Of a stretch of DNA of 64,000 nt, positions 49,915-57,863 are shown one piece after another. Source of the DNA: Streptomyces sp. GS7 (GTDB lineage Bacteria; Actinomycetota; Actinomycetes; Streptomycetales; Streptomycetaceae). Numbering within the stretch: the first letter of the stretch is position 1; every line of letters starts with the position of its first letter. A program made the position numbers and the translations under genes. The stretch is from NCBI RefSeq assembly GCF_009834125.1, contig NZ_CP047146.1, forward strand, positions 434,001-498,000. Direction: 5' to 3'. The notes beneath the pieces are model-generated. The model was not told the origin of the DNA. It searched no databases and was given only the letters and a program-made list of their open reading frames with translations.

Positions 49915-50781
49915 GTGCACCGCCGGCACAACGGGCTCAGGACCGCCGTACTCCTCGGGGGACTGTCCGCACTCATCATCGTCATCGGCAGCCTTTTCGG
50001 CCGTACGGGCCTGATCGTCGCCGTCCTCGTAGCCGTGGGCACCAACGCCTACGCGTACTGGAACAGCGACAAGCTCGCGCTGCGCGCCATGCGCGCCCGC
50101 CCGGTCAGCGAGTTCGAGGCACCACAGCTCTACCGCATGGTGCGGGAGCTCTCGACGACCGCCCGCCAGCCCATGCCGCGGCTGTACATCTCCCCGACCC
50201 AGGCGCCCAACGCCTTCGCCACCGGCCGCAACCCCCGCAACGCCGCGGTCTGCTGCACCGACGGCATCCTCCAGCTCCTCGACGAACGCGAACTGCGCGG
50301 CGTCATCGGCCATGAGCTCAGCCACGTCTACAACCGCGACATCCTCATCTCCTCCGTCGCGGGCGCCCTGGCCTCCGTCGTGATGTTCCTGGTCAACTTC
50401 GCCTGGCTGATCCCCGTGGGACGCTCGGACGACGACGAGGGCCCCGGCATCGTCGGCATGCTGCTGATCATGATCCTCGGCCCGGTCGCGGCCTCCCTGA
50501 TCCAGCTCGCCGTCAGCCGCTCCCGCGAATACCAGGCCGACGCTTCAGGCGCCCAGCTCACCGGCGACCCGCTCGCCCTGGCCTCCGCCCTGCGCAAGCT
50601 CGAAACGGGCACCCAGCAACTCCCGCTCCCGCCCGAGCCCCGCCTGGAGACCGCCAGTCACATGATGATCGCCAATCCCTTCCGCCCCGGCGAGGGCCTC
50701 TCCCGCCTCTTCTCCACCCACCCCCCGATGCACGACCGCATCACCCGCCTGGAACAGATGGCCGGCCACCACCGCCCCTGA
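49915..50781 (+). CDS. htpX: HtpX-type membrane zinc metalloprotease
   Basis: 288 aa M48-family protease acting in the cytoplasmic membrane, usually in quality control of misfolded membrane proteins. The zinc motif HELSH is in [14 protein letters not shown], and the third ligand is in [11 protein letters not shown]. Two N-terminal TM helices ([20 protein letters not shown]) and two central ones are predicted. GTG at 49915 has GGAGGG upstream. A short CCAGTG...CACTGG dyad at 49836-49857 might be an operator. It follows nuoN2 but a terminator intervenes. Confidence 0.93.
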   Translation: MHRRHNGLRTAVLLGGLSALIIVIGSLFGRTGLIVAVLVAVGTNAYAYWNSDKLALRAMRARPVSEFEAPQLYRMVRELSTTARQPMPRLYISPTQAPNAFATGRNPRNAAVCCTDGILQLLDERELRGVIGHELSHVYNRDILISSVAGALASVVMFLVNFAWLIPVGRSDDDEGPGIVGMLLIMILGPVAASLIQLAVSRSREYQADASGAQLTGDPLALASALRKLETGTQQLPLPPEPRLETASHMMIANPFRPGEGLSRLFSTHPPMHDRITRLEQMAGHHRP

Positions 50782-50897
50782 ACCCCGGCCGCTGGCGCCG
50801 CCGCCCGCCTCCGCGCAAGATTGAAGCAACGTTTCGCACGGTCCGGCGCGTCTAGCACGGCGGAAACACTCGCCGTGCCCGTGGAAGGCTGCCGATC

Positions 50898-51290
50898 ATG
50901 AAGTTCATCCTCAACATTCTCTGGCTGATCCTCTGCGGCTTCTGGATGGCGCTCGGCTACGTACTCGCCGGAATCGTCTGCTGCATCCTGATCATCACGA
51001 TCCCGTTCGGCATCGCGTCGTTCCGTATCGCCGGCTACGCGCTCTGGCCGTTCGGCCGCACCACCGTGGAGCGGCGGGATGCCGGTGCGGGTTCGGTGAT
51101 CGGCAACATCATCTGGATCGTCTTCGCGGGCTGGTGGCTGGCCCTGGGCCATATAGTCACCGGTATCGCGCTGTGCGTGACGATCATCGGGATCCCGTTC
51201 GGCATCGCCAACTTCAAGATGATCCCGATCTCCCTGCTGCCGCTCGGCCGCGAGATCGTCCCCACCGACCAGCCCTTCGCGACGCGCTGA
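50898..51290 (+). CDS. yccF: YccF-family small membrane protein
   Basis: 130 aa with two copies of an inner-membrane YccF domain: ILNILWLILCGFWMALGYVL...ITIPFGIASFRIAGYALWPFG and IGNIIWIVFAGWWLALGHIV...IIGIPFGIANFKMIPISLLPLG. About four TM helices. Function unknown in the family. ATG at 50898 gives the expected full-length start. Two 3' fragments of closely related sequence lie downstream (51860 and 52618), showing local duplication. Confidence 0.9.
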   Translation: MKFILNILWLILCGFWMALGYVLAGIVCCILIITIPFGIASFRIAGYALWPFGRTTVERRDAGAGSVIGNIIWIVFAGWWLALGHIVTGIALCVTIIGIPFGIANFKMIPISLLPLGREIVPTDQPFATR

Positions 51291-51391
51291 AACGCAAGCC
51301 GCTGAAACGCAACGCGCCGAACGCGACGCGCAGATGCCCCATGCATGACGCCGCACCCCGGAGCAACGCGCTCCGGGGTGCGGTGGTGGTG

Positions 51392-51739
51392 TCAGCGGCC
51401 GCCTCGGCCGCCTCCGCCGCCCAGGGCACCCCGTCCGCCCAGGAAGCCCCGGCCGCCCCGGCCGATCGGGTCCGTCACGACGGTGCCGGAAATGCTGCCC
51501 CCGGCGTTCTGGGCGATGCTGGCGATGTTCTTCTGGTTGTCGATGAGGATGTTCGTGCGGCAACCGCCTCCGGGTGTGAGGGTCGGCAGCAGGCTCAAAA
51601 AGCTGGATGACGGCGCGCAGTGAATGTGCTGACCGAAGTACTCGCCACCCCGGCCCCCGGCGTCGGCCGTGCCTGCCGCCGACAGCAGCAGCGCACCGGT
51701 CCCGAGGGTGCCCGCGACCACACGCAATGTCTTACCCAC
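51392..51739 (-). CDS. Small secreted Gly-rich protein, copy 1
   Basis: 115 aa. The N-terminus MGKTLRVVAGTLGTGALLLS and AAGTADA|GG form a clear signal peptide with an AxA cleavage site near residue 27. The mature part has two Cys (HCAPSS and GGCRTN), which could form a disulfide, a middle region NQKNIASIAQNAGGSISGTV and a Gly/Arg-rich tail (GRGGRGFLGGRG). Not a chaplin (no chaplin hydrophobic pattern) and no family recognised. GTG start at 51739, GGAAGG upstream. Paralogue at 53010. Nothing in the sequence fixes the function. Confidence 0.75.
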   Translation of the reverse strand: MGKTLRVVAGTLGTGALLLSAAGTADAGGRGGEYFGQHIHCAPSSSFLSLLPTLTPGGGCRTNILIDNQKNIASIAQNAGGSISGTVVTDPIGRGGRGFLGGRGALGGGGGRGGR

Positions 51740-52066
51740 GACGGAACGTCCTTCCTGTCCTGGTCCCGGTCTGCGCCGGGATCACCGCGCTAACGATGCA
51801 GTAACGCCGCGATCACGCTGCGCTACTCCGTCGTGGTGACGGCGCCTGGAGGTGATCCTCTGCTGCCGCTCGGCCGCGAGATCGTGCCTACGGACCGGCC
51901 TTTCGCGACTCGCTGAACAGGAGGGGCGGGTGTCCCGAGCGCCTGCCCTGACCAGCTGGGACTCCGGGGGACGTCGCGTCCTGAGCCGGCTTTTCATGGA
52001 AAGGCATGGGTGGTGACAGCGCTCGTGTGGTGTGCCTGATCGCCCACCAGGCGCATACTGGCGCTA
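51740..52066. other. Intergenic region with yccF-tail fragment, no other gene
   Basis: 327 bp. Apart from the yccF-tail fragment, it holds the upstream region of the small secreted gene (minus) and of the CarD-like gene (plus). No clear promoter boxes or other genes. Confidence 0.4.
51860..51916 (+). pseudogene. Fragment: last 18 codons of a second yccF gene
   Basis: The 57 bases, including a stop codon, match the end of yccF (51234-51290) without gaps and encode LLPLGREIVPTDRPFATR. Of six differences, five are silent third-position changes and one is Gln to Arg. That pattern suggests the piece came from a once-functional paralogue rather than a fresh copy of the neighbour. Confidence 0.75.
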
Positions 52067-52288
52067 ATGACAAAGCCAGCCGTAACCCGGCGCCATCTAC
52101 CGTCAAGCCCCTTCAAGCCCCCGGCCACGCCGCCTCTCAAGGAGTTCGCGATGGGTGACCGGGTCACCCACGATGAGCACGGCCTCGGCCGCGTCATCGG
52201 TACCGAGGCTGACATCGCGGTACTCGTCGACTTCGGATCGCTAACGGTGCGGATCGCCAGTCCGTACGGCAAGTTGACCAAGCTCTGA
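52067..52288 (+). CDS. Small CarD/CdnL-like domain protein
   Basis: 73 aa. After about 28 Pro-rich residues comes FAMGDRVTHDEHGLGRVIGTEADIAVLVDF (conserved core), then IASPYGKLTKL. The GDRV.H..HGLGRV pattern resembles the Tudor-like RNA-polymerase-binding domain of CarD/CdnL/TRCF, but the protein lacks the DNA-binding C-terminal half of CarD. ATG at 52067; an internal ATG at 52151 would give a shorter product starting at the core. No clear ribosome site. Small proteins of this type are common in streptomycetes; function unproven. Confidence 0.7.
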   Translation: MTKPAVTRRHLPSSPFKPPATPPLKEFAMGDRVTHDEHGLGRVIGTEADIAVLVDFGSLTVRIASPYGKLTKL

Positions 52289-52617
52289 GAGCCTTGCGGT
52301 GGTCGGGGCGCCTGCGGATGAGCCTCCGGCCGGAACCGATTTCCGCACGCTGCCACCACGCCCGCAACCGAGAGAAGACGACTCATCGACGCGACTTCGC
52401 TGTTCTCCGCACCCGAAACGGTGCTCCCGCACATCACGACGGCCTTGCCACGTCCGACGACCGATCCCTTCCGGACCCCGGACTTCGACGAGGCCACCGC
52501 CGGACCTCCTACTACCGCGGCTCTACCCCCGAGCCCCGGGCCCGGCCGCAACGCCTGGGGAGATGGCTAGCCGGAACCGGATCGGCTTCGATGGTCGAAG
52601 CCGCCCCTCGGTGAGCG
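52289..52617. other. Non-coding stretch before the truncated yccF copy
   Basis: 329 bp of mixed sequence, lower in coding character than its surroundings. Frames here are short and unlike known proteins. It may be decayed sequence from the event that duplicated the yccF module. No repeats or boxes noted. Confidence 0.35.
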
Positions 52618-52908
52618 ATCCCGTTCGGCGTCGCGTCGTTCCGTATCGCCGGCTGCGCGCTCTGGCCATCCCGCCGCACCACCGTGGAGCGGCGGGATGC
52701 CGGTGCGGGTTCGGTGATCGGCAACATCATCTGGATCGTCTTCGCGGGCTGGTGGCTGGCCCTGGGCCATATAGTCACCGGTATCGCGCTGCGCGTGACG
52801 ATCATCGGGATCCCGTTCGGCATCGCCAACTTCAAGATGATCCCGATCTCCCTGCTGCCGCTCGGCCGCGAGATCGTCCCCACCGACCAGCCCTTCGCGA
52901 CGCGCTGA
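52618..52908 (+). pseudogene. 5'-truncated yccF copy
   Basis: Encodes IPFGVASFRIAGCALWP and then the whole second half of YccF to FATR and stop, nearly identical to 51000-51290. The first ~34 codons, including the start and the first TM helix, are missing. An in-frame TGA lies two codons upstream of the homology. Two changes near the break (Tyr to Cys, Phe-Gly to Ser-Arg) and one later (Cys to Arg) have accumulated. Translation could only begin internally, so it is considered a pseudogene. Confidence 0.8.
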
Positions 52909-53009
52909 AACGCAAGCCGCTGAAACGCAACGCGCCAAACGCGACGCGCGGATACGCCATGCATGACGCCGCACCCCGGAGCAACGCGCTCCGGGGTGCG
53001 GTGGTGGTG

Positions 53010-53354
53010 TCAGCGGCCGCCTCGGCCACCTCCGCCGCCCAGGGCACCCCGTCCGCCCAGGAAGCCCCGGCCGCCCCGGCCGATCGGGTCCGTCACGACG
53101 GTGCCGGAAATGCTGCCCCCGGCGTTCTGGACGATGCTGGCGATCCTCTTCTGGTTGTCGATGAAGATGTTCGTGCGGCAACCGTCCCCGGGCGTGAGGG
53201 ACGGCAGCAGGCTGAAGCTGAATGACGGCGCGCAGTGAATGTGCTGATCGAAGTACTCGCCACCCTGGCCTCCGGCGCTGGCCGTGCCTGCCGCCGACAG
53301 CAGCAGGGCACCGGTCCCGAGGGTGCCCGCGACCACACGCATTGTCTTACCCAC
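53010..53354 (-). CDS. Small secreted Gly-rich protein, copy 2
   Basis: 114 aa paralogue of the gene at 51392, about 87 % identical by eye. Signal peptide MGKTMRVVAGTLGTGALLLS, AGTASA|GG cleavage, two Cys, and the same Gly-rich tail. Differences cluster in the centre of the mature part (FSFSLLPSLTPGDG against SSFLSLLPTLTPGGG) and the upstream region is also conserved, so it is probably expressed. Reading frame intact, unlike the yccF copy beside it, suggesting selection for this gene. Confidence 0.75.
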   Translation of the reverse strand: MGKTMRVVAGTLGTGALLLSAAGTASAGGQGGEYFDQHIHCAPSFSFSLLPSLTPGDGCRTNIFIDNQKRIASIVQNAGGSISGTVVTDPIGRGGRGFLGGRGALGGGGGRGGR

Positions 53355-53535
53355 GACGGAACGTCCTTCCTGTCCTGGTCCCGGTCCTGAGCCGGGATCA
53401 CCGCGCTAACGAAGCAGTAACGCCATGATCACGCTGTGCTACTCCGTCGTGGTGATGACGCCCGGAGATGACACCCTGCTGCCGCTCGGCCGTGAAATCG
53501 CGCCCCGGATCAGCCGTTCACCGCCTGATGCCGCC

Positions 53536-54309
53536 TCAGGCGCGTACCAGCCCGCGAGGAGCCGTGTACCGGCGGAATCCGAGCGTCTCGACGCCCGCCA
53601 CGCCCGCGATGAAGCGCTTCACCACCCCGCCGTCCTGCAACTGGGTACCGACCACCCGCTCGTGGGACCGCGCGTCGGTCCACTCGCTGTAGTTCACGAC
53701 CCGGGTGCCGTCCTCGCTGATGTGGAAGTGCGAGGCGATCCCGCCGTCCCCGCTCTGCCGCCCGCCGAACATCTCCAGCAGCCCGTCCACGAGCCGCCGG
53801 GCGGGCTCGTGCCCCGCCGTGCGGAACGCGACCCGTACGACGCAGCCCGGTGCCGGCGCCTCGCCTTCCGGCAGGAGCAGGCTGCCGTGGAGCCGGAACC
53901 GGCCGGGCCCGTAACCACCGACGTTCCCGACGCGGTCCAGCACGGCCGCGATCCGATCCGCGAGCCCGGTGCCCTCGGTGCGCACGAACTCCTGGTGCGC
54001 CGAACCGCTCACCCACTGGCCGTAGTTGAGCACACTGCGCCCGTCCGTCCCGGCGAACAGCACCTGCGAGAGGAACCCGTACGGCAGCGGCGTTTCCTCC
54101 CAGGCCCGCGCGACGCCGTCCAGCACGGCCCGCTGTCCCTCGGGGTTCCCCGCGTCCCATTCGCCGATCAGTACGGCACCGGCATCCGCCCGCCGTATCT
54201 CCGGAAAGACGTCGGCACGAAAGCCGCCGGAAGAAGGCGAAAAGGGGGAAGGGGAGGCGGGAGACAGGGAAGAGGTGGAAGGCGAGGGGGTGGAAGGCGA
54301 AGAGGTCAT
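53536..54309 (-). CDS. Tandem antibiotic-biosynthesis-monooxygenase (ABM)-domain protein
   Basis: 257 aa. After a Ser/Pro-rich start of about 30 residues come two dimeric alpha/beta-barrel (ABM-like) repeats: AGAVLIGEWDAGNPEGQRAV...FLSQVLFAGTDGRSVLNYGQW and RVAFRTAG...ASHFHISEDGTRVVNYSEWTD. The WxS/Y.SEW-like endings of both repeats are typical. Such domains act as small oxygenases or haem- or quinone-handling proteins; the exact substrate is unknown. The ATG at 54309 coincides with the predicted transcription start of a MerR-type promoter. A GGGTGAGGG stretch is also present upstream. Confidence 0.8.
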   Translation of the reverse strand: MTSSPSTPSPSTSSLSPASPSPFSPSSGGFRADVFPEIRRADAGAVLIGEWDAGNPEGQRAVLDGVARAWEETPLPYGFLSQVLFAGTDGRSVLNYGQWVSGSAHQEFVRTEGTGLADRIAAVLDRVGNVGGYGPGRFRLHGSLLLPEGEAPAPGCVVRVAFRTAGHEPARRLVDGLLEMFGGRQSGDGGIASHFHISEDGTRVVNYSEWTDARSHERVVGTQLQDGGVVKRFIAGVAGVETLGFRRYTAPRGLVRA

Positions 54310-54315
54310 GCCCTC

Positions 54316-54346
54316 ACCCTGCAATCTCAACCAATGTTGAGGTCAA
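54316..54346 (-). promoter_or_regulatory. MerR-type promoter with 19-bp spacer, possibly leaderless
   Basis: On the minus strand, TTGACC (54346-54341) and CAGGGT (54321-54316) are 19 bp apart, and the spacer carries the dyad CTCAAC-N4-GTTGAG (54326-54341). Over-long spacing with a dyad in the spacer is the hallmark of MerR-family activation. Transcription would begin at about 54309, the start codon itself. No merR gene is in the window. Confidence 0.5.
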
Positions 54347-54385
54347 GGCGGACCGGTGCGCCCCGGCCGCGGCCCGAAATGCCGG

Positions 54386-54418
54386 TGGGGCGGTGCGCCC
54401 CCGTGTCGCACCGCCCCA
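54386..54418. terminator. Hairpin terminator after yajQ
   Basis: TGGGGCGGTGCG (54386-54397) pairs exactly with 54407-54418. It lies 39 bp past the yajQ stop on the minus strand and isolates the ABM gene. Confidence 0.7.
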
Positions 54419-54456
54419 TCCGCTCAACCGCGCAAGGTACCCCGAATCCGGGGTTC

Positions 54457-54945
54457 TCAGCGGTAGTTCACAAACTGAATCGCGAAGTCCAGGTCCTTGC
54501 CCTTCAGCAGCTGCTGCACCGACTGGAGGTCGTCGCGGCTCTTGGAGCTGACCCGCAGCTCGTCGCCCTGCACCTGCGCCTTGACGCCCTTCGGGCCCTC
54601 GTCGCGGATGATCTTGGCGACCTTCTTCGCGTTCTCCTGCGAGATCCCCTCCTCGATCGAGGCGACGATCTTGTACTCCTTGCCCGACGCCTGCGGCTCG
54701 CCGGCGTCCAGGGCCTTCAGCGAGATCCCGCGCTTGACCAGCTTGGACTGGAAGATGTCCAGTACGGCCTTCACCCGCTCCTCGGCGTTGGCGCGCATTT
54801 CGATCTTCTCGCCCGACCACGCGATCGACGCGTCCACGCCCTTGAAGTCGTAGCGCTGCGAGATCTCCTTGGCGGCCTGGTTGAGGGCGTTGTCGACCTC
54901 CTGCCGCTCGACCTTCGAGACGATGTCGAAACTGGAGTCGGCCAT
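54457..54945 (-). CDS. yajQ: YajQ family nucleotide-binding protein
   Basis: 162 aa, full length. The N-terminus [20 protein letters not shown] and the [15 protein letters not shown] and [21 protein letters not shown] segments are typical of the family, which has two RNP-like folds. Members bind cyclic-di-GMP or RNA/tRNA; which applies in actinomycetes is not known from this sequence. ATG at 54945 with AGGAG nine bases upstream. Single gene, minus strand. Confidence 0.93.
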   Translation of the reverse strand: MADSSFDIVSKVERQEVDNALNQAAKEISQRYDFKGVDASIAWSGEKIEMRANAEERVKAVLDIFQSKLVKRGISLKALDAGEPQASGKEYKIVASIEEGISQENAKKVAKIIRDEGPKGVKAQVQGDELRVSSKSRDDLQSVQQLLKGKDLDFAIQFVNYR

Positions 54946-55134
54946 GTTGAGTTGGCTCCTCGTACGTAGATCCATCAGAGGCGCGGTCCTTCCCGGACCG
55001 CCTGCCAAGCCTAGCCACCCGGCCAAGATCCAGCGCTCCGCAATCGAGTGGCGAAGCACCCCCAGCCATCGGGTATGGTTTACGTCGTTGCCACGGAGCA
55101 TCGCCCCACAGCGAAACTCCCGGCGGCAAACCCT

Positions 55135-55216
55135 GGCGGTGTGCCCGAGCGGCCAAAGGGAGCAGACTGTAAATCTGCCGGCTTCGCCTTCCCAGGTTCG
55201 AATCCTGGCGCCGCCA
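55135..55216 (+). tRNA. tRNA-Tyr (GTA)
   Basis: Cloverleaf with acceptor GGCGGTG/CGCCGCC plus discriminator A. The anticodon arm AGACTGTAAATCT has anticodon GTA. A long variable arm (class II) and T-arm CCAGGTTCGAATCCTGG are present. CCA is not encoded. Confidence 0.95.
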
Positions 55217-55224
55217 CAGGTGTG

Positions 55225-55264
55225 AAGGGGCCCTGAATCGTAGGAATACGATTCAGGGCCCCTT
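55225..55264. terminator. 18-bp stem terminator after tRNA-Tyr
   Basis: AAGGGGCCCTGAATCGTA (55225-55242) pairs exactly with 55247-55264 around a GGAA loop and is followed by TTTCGTGTG. It can terminate both the tRNA and the convergent tetR gene. Confidence 0.9.
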
Positions 55265-55321
55265 TCGTGTGTCCCGATTTCGTGTGTCCCGACGCGGCAC
55301 CCCCGTGTCACCCGCGGCGCG

Positions 55322-55951
55322 TCACGCCCCCGTGCGGGCTTCCGTGTCCGCGGCCGGCGGGGCGTCGAGCGTGGCGGTCACCAGGGTGCGCAGCGAGGCC
55401 GCCAGGCGGGCGCTCTCGCCCCGCTCCAGCAGGCGCAGCACCGCGTCGCTCTGCAGGCCGCCGAGGAGGAGGTGGGCCAGCAGGTCGGCGTCCAGGTCGG
55501 GGCGCTGGGCGGCGATCAGCGTGCTGATGTGGGCGTGCCAGAACGCGTGGACGGGGTGGGTGCCGGGTCGCTCGTCCGGGGGCTGCTGGGAGGTCGTCAC
55601 GGCATGGCCGAGGGCGGCCAGCAGGCCCTTGTTGCGGGCGATGACGTCGACGGTGGCGTCCAGGAAGGCCAGCAGCCGCTCGCGTGGGCAGGTGCCCGGG
55701 CCCAGCGGGGGCGGGCCGTCGGTGACCGCCTCGCGCAGTGTGTGGGCCCGTTCCTCCATCAGGGCCCGCATCAGCCCCATGCGGTTGCCGAAGCGGTGGA
55801 ACACCGTCCCCTTGCCGACGCCGGCCGCCGCCGCGACCTGCTCCATCGAGATCTTCTCGGGGCGGTGGTGAGCAAGCAGCTCCTCGGTCGCCAGCAGGAT
55901 GGCGCGCCGGTTGCGTACCGCGTCGGCGCGTTCGGGACGGCCTTGTGTCAT
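55322..55951 (-). CDS. TetR-family transcriptional repressor
   Basis: 209 aa. The N-terminal helix-turn-helix lies in [22 protein letters not shown] (residues ~36-55). The C-terminal ligand domain is all-helical and Leu/Ala-rich. ATG at 55951. It is divergent from a quinone-oxidoreductase gene, with two inverted 20-bp operator copies in the gap, so it likely represses both genes until an electrophilic or quinone-like ligand binds. The inducer is inferred from the neighbour's family only. Confidence 0.9.
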   Translation of the reverse strand: MTQGRPERADAVRNRRAILLATEELLAHHRPEKISMEQVAAAAGVGKGTVFHRFGNRMGLMRALMEERAHTLREAVTDGPPPLGPGTCPRERLLAFLDATVDVIARNKGLLAALGHAVTTSQQPPDERPGTHPVHAFWHAHISTLIAAQRPDLDADLLAHLLLGGLQSDAVLRLLERGESARLAASLRTLVTATLDAPPAADTEARTGA

Positions 55952-56035
55952 CGGATCCTCGGGTCCTCACTCGCTCCGCGCCGCTGCGGGCGGCGCCACT
56001 CCACGCCCCATCATTTCGCAGGATGTCGCCGAGAT

Positions 56036-56055
56036 AACTGGACCGACGGTCAGGT
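56036..56055. promoter_or_regulatory. TetR operator, site 1
   Basis: AACTGGACCGACGGTCAGGT contains the dyad GACCG-A-CGGTC. An inverted copy with 18 of 20 bases identical lies at 56075-56094. Confidence 0.7.
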
Positions 56056-56074
56056 AAGAGCTACGTTCGAGGCA

Positions 56075-56094
56075 ACCTGACCGGTGGTCCAGTT
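56075..56094. promoter_or_regulatory. TetR operator, site 2
   Basis: ACCTGACCGGTGGTCCAGTT is the reverse-complement version of site 1 with two central changes. It lies 54 bp before the oxidoreductase start. Site centres are 39 bp apart, nearly four helical turns, which would suit cooperative binding of two dimers. Confidence 0.7.
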
Positions 56095-56147
56095 AAGTCG
56101 CCGGTCCGGGCTTCGTTGTGCCCCAGTGACCCCTGAGGAGACCCGGT

Positions 56148-57122
56148 ATGCGACGCGTCCGCTACTACGAGTACGGCGACCCCGACGTCCTGACGGTCGA
56201 GGAGGCCGACATCCCCGCCCCGGGCCCCGGCGAGGTGCTCATCAGGACCGAGGCGATCGGGGCCAACTACGTGGACACCCAGATGCGGCGCGGCCCGGCC
56301 GCCCTGTCCGTCTTCCGGCGCCCGCTGCCCGGCAAGGTCACCGGCGATGTGGTCGGCACCGTCGAAGCCGTCGGCCCCGGAGGCGACCCGGGGCGGGTCG
56401 GGCAGCGGGTCGCGGCGCTGACCGAGGACGCGTTCGCCGACCACGCCGTCGCCGACGCGCAGTGGCTCGCCCCGGTGCCCGCCGGACTCGACCCCGGTAT
56501 GGCCAGCATGCTGCCCATGGGCGCCCCGGTCGCCCTGCGGGCGCTGCGCACCGGCCGCCTCGCCGAGGGGGAGACCGTCCTGATCCACTCCGCCGCCGGC
56601 GGCATCGGCCATCTCGCGGTCCAGCTCGCCGGGCTCCTCGGCGCCGGCACCGTCATCGCCACCGTCGGCTCACCGGCCAAGGCCGACTTCGTCCGCTCCC
56701 TGGGCGCCGACGTCGCCGTCGACTACTCGGCCGCCGACTGGCCCGACCGGGTCCGCGCCGCCGCGCCGAGGGGCGTCGACGTCGTCCTGGACTCCGTCGG
56801 CGGCGAGGTCCTGCGGCGGAGCCTGGACGTCCTCGCGCCGTTCGGCCGCGCCGTCGTCTACGGAGTCGCCGCGGGCGAACTGCTCGACGTCCCGGTGACC
56901 GGGCTGTTCGGCCTGAAGACGGTGGCCGGGTTCTCGCTGCTCGCCTGGCGCGCGGCGGCCCCCGAACGGGCCCGCGCGGAGATGACCGAACTGGCCGGCC
57001 ACGCGTCCGCCGGGCGGCTGCGCACCGCCGTGCACGCCACCTTCCCGCTCACCGAGGCGCCCGCCGTGCACCGGCTCTTCGAGGAGCGGACCCACCTCGG
57101 CCGGATCCTCGTCCTCCCGTAG
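56148..57122 (+). CDS. Quinone oxidoreductase-like zinc-independent MDR protein
   Basis: 324 aa medium-chain reductase of the QOR type. GroES-like N-terminal domain (GANYVDTQMRRGP, then GDVVGTVEAVGPGG) and NADPH-binding AAGGIGHLAVQLAGLLGA near residue 150. The structural and catalytic zinc Cys residues of alcohol dehydrogenases are absent. It probably reduces quinones or enones with NADPH. ATG at 56148 with GAGGAG upstream. Divergent from tetR, probably its target. Confidence 0.9.
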   Translation: MRRVRYYEYGDPDVLTVEEADIPAPGPGEVLIRTEAIGANYVDTQMRRGPAALSVFRRPLPGKVTGDVVGTVEAVGPGGDPGRVGQRVAALTEDAFADHAVADAQWLAPVPAGLDPGMASMLPMGAPVALRALRTGRLAEGETVLIHSAAGGIGHLAVQLAGLLGAGTVIATVGSPAKADFVRSLGADVAVDYSAADWPDRVRAAAPRGVDVVLDSVGGEVLRRSLDVLAPFGRAVVYGVAAGELLDVPVTGLFGLKTVAGFSLLAWRAAAPERARAEMTELAGHASAGRLRTAVHATFPLTEAPAVHRLFEERTHLGRILVLP

Positions 57123-57125
57123 GGC

Positions 57126-57158
57126 GGCCCCGGCGCGCGACGTCAACGCACCGGGGCC
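57126..57158. terminator. Bidirectional terminator between convergent genes
   Basis: GGCCCCGG (57126-57133) pairs with CCGGGGCC (57151-57158), placed between the QOR-like gene and the convergent NAD(P)-binding gene. Confidence 0.5.
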
Positions 57159-57174
57159 CATGGGGAGTTCACGC

Positions 57175-57837
57175 TCAGTGCGCCGCCACGTTCCGCACCG
57201 CCTCGACCGCCGGCACGTCCCCGTCGATCAGCTCCAACGTCCGCCCGCTCGTGCCCGGTTCGTCCAGCAGCGCCACCAGCACGGCCGCCACGTCGTCCCG
57301 CGACACCGGCCCGCGCCCGGTCGCGTCGGCCAGCGTCACCTGGCCCGTACCGGGGTCGTCGGTGAGGCGGCCGGGCCGCAGGATCGTCCAGTCCAGCCCG
57401 GCGCGGGCCCGTACGTCCGCGTCCGCGGCGCCCTTCGCCCGCAGGTACGCCGCGAAGACCGGGTCGGTGCCCTCCGGGGGCTCGCGGTCCGCGCCCATCG
57501 ACGAGACGACCACGAAGCGCCGTACCCCGGCCGCCTCGGCCGCGTCCGCGAAGAGCGCCGCGGCGCCCCGGTCCACGCTGTCCTTGCGTTCGGCGCCGCT
57601 GCCCGGCCCGGCGCCCGCCGCGAAGACCGCCGCGTCCGCTCCCTCCAGATGCCGGGCGACATCGCCCACCGACGCCGACTCCAGGTCGCAGACGACCGGT
57701 TCGGCACCCGCGGCCAGCAAGTCGCCGGCCTGTTCCGGCCGCCGGACGATCCCGGCGACCTCGTCCCCGCGCGCATGCAGCAACCGCTCCAGCCGCAGCG
57801 CGATCTGACCATGTCCACCTGCGATGACAATGCGCAT
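57175..57837 (-). CDS. NAD(P)-binding atypical SDR protein (NmrA/YhfK-like)
   Basis: 220 aa. N-terminal dinucleotide motif MRIVIAGGHGQIALRLERLL, then VVSSMGAD and WTILRPGRLTDDPGTG, the pattern of atypical short-chain dehydrogenases without a full Tyr-x3-Lys triad. Members act as redox sensors or reduce small quinones or flavins; no substrate evident. ATG at 57837. A hairpin (57864-57893) separates it from the amidohydrolase upstream. Confidence 0.88.
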   Translation of the reverse strand: MRIVIAGGHGQIALRLERLLHARGDEVAGIVRRPEQAGDLLAAGAEPVVCDLESASVGDVARHLEGADAAVFAAGAGPGSGAERKDSVDRGAAALFADAAEAAGVRRFVVVSSMGADREPPEGTDPVFAAYLRAKGAADADVRARAGLDWTILRPGRLTDDPGTGQVTLADATGRGPVSRDDVAAVLVALLDEPGTSGRTLELIDGDVPAVEAVRNVAAH

Positions 57838-57863
57838 GAAGCCGACCGTACGCCGAACCGCCC

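Larger units (their letters stand above)
50998..51916. repeat. Duplicated module, copy A (yccF 3' part, small secreted protein, yccF tail)
   Basis: Nearly the same sequence recurs 1618 bp further on (52616 to about 53525), with the same order and orientation: 3' part of yccF, minus-strand small secreted gene, then a short yccF 3'-end fragment. Identity is high until the second half of the distal spacer, where it decays. No IS ends or target duplications were seen. Confidence 0.85.
52616..53525. repeat. Duplicated module, copy B
   Basis: Second copy of the module described at 50998-51916, offset 1618 bp. It contains the truncated yccF, the second small secreted gene (one codon shorter) and a decayed yccF tail from 53476 (LLPLGREIAP, then frame lost). 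Confidence 0.85.

Noticed and set aside
52299..53225. A 308-codon frame across the truncated yccF copy
   Set aside because: It runs out of frame through the duplicated module and has no consistent homology; considered chance.
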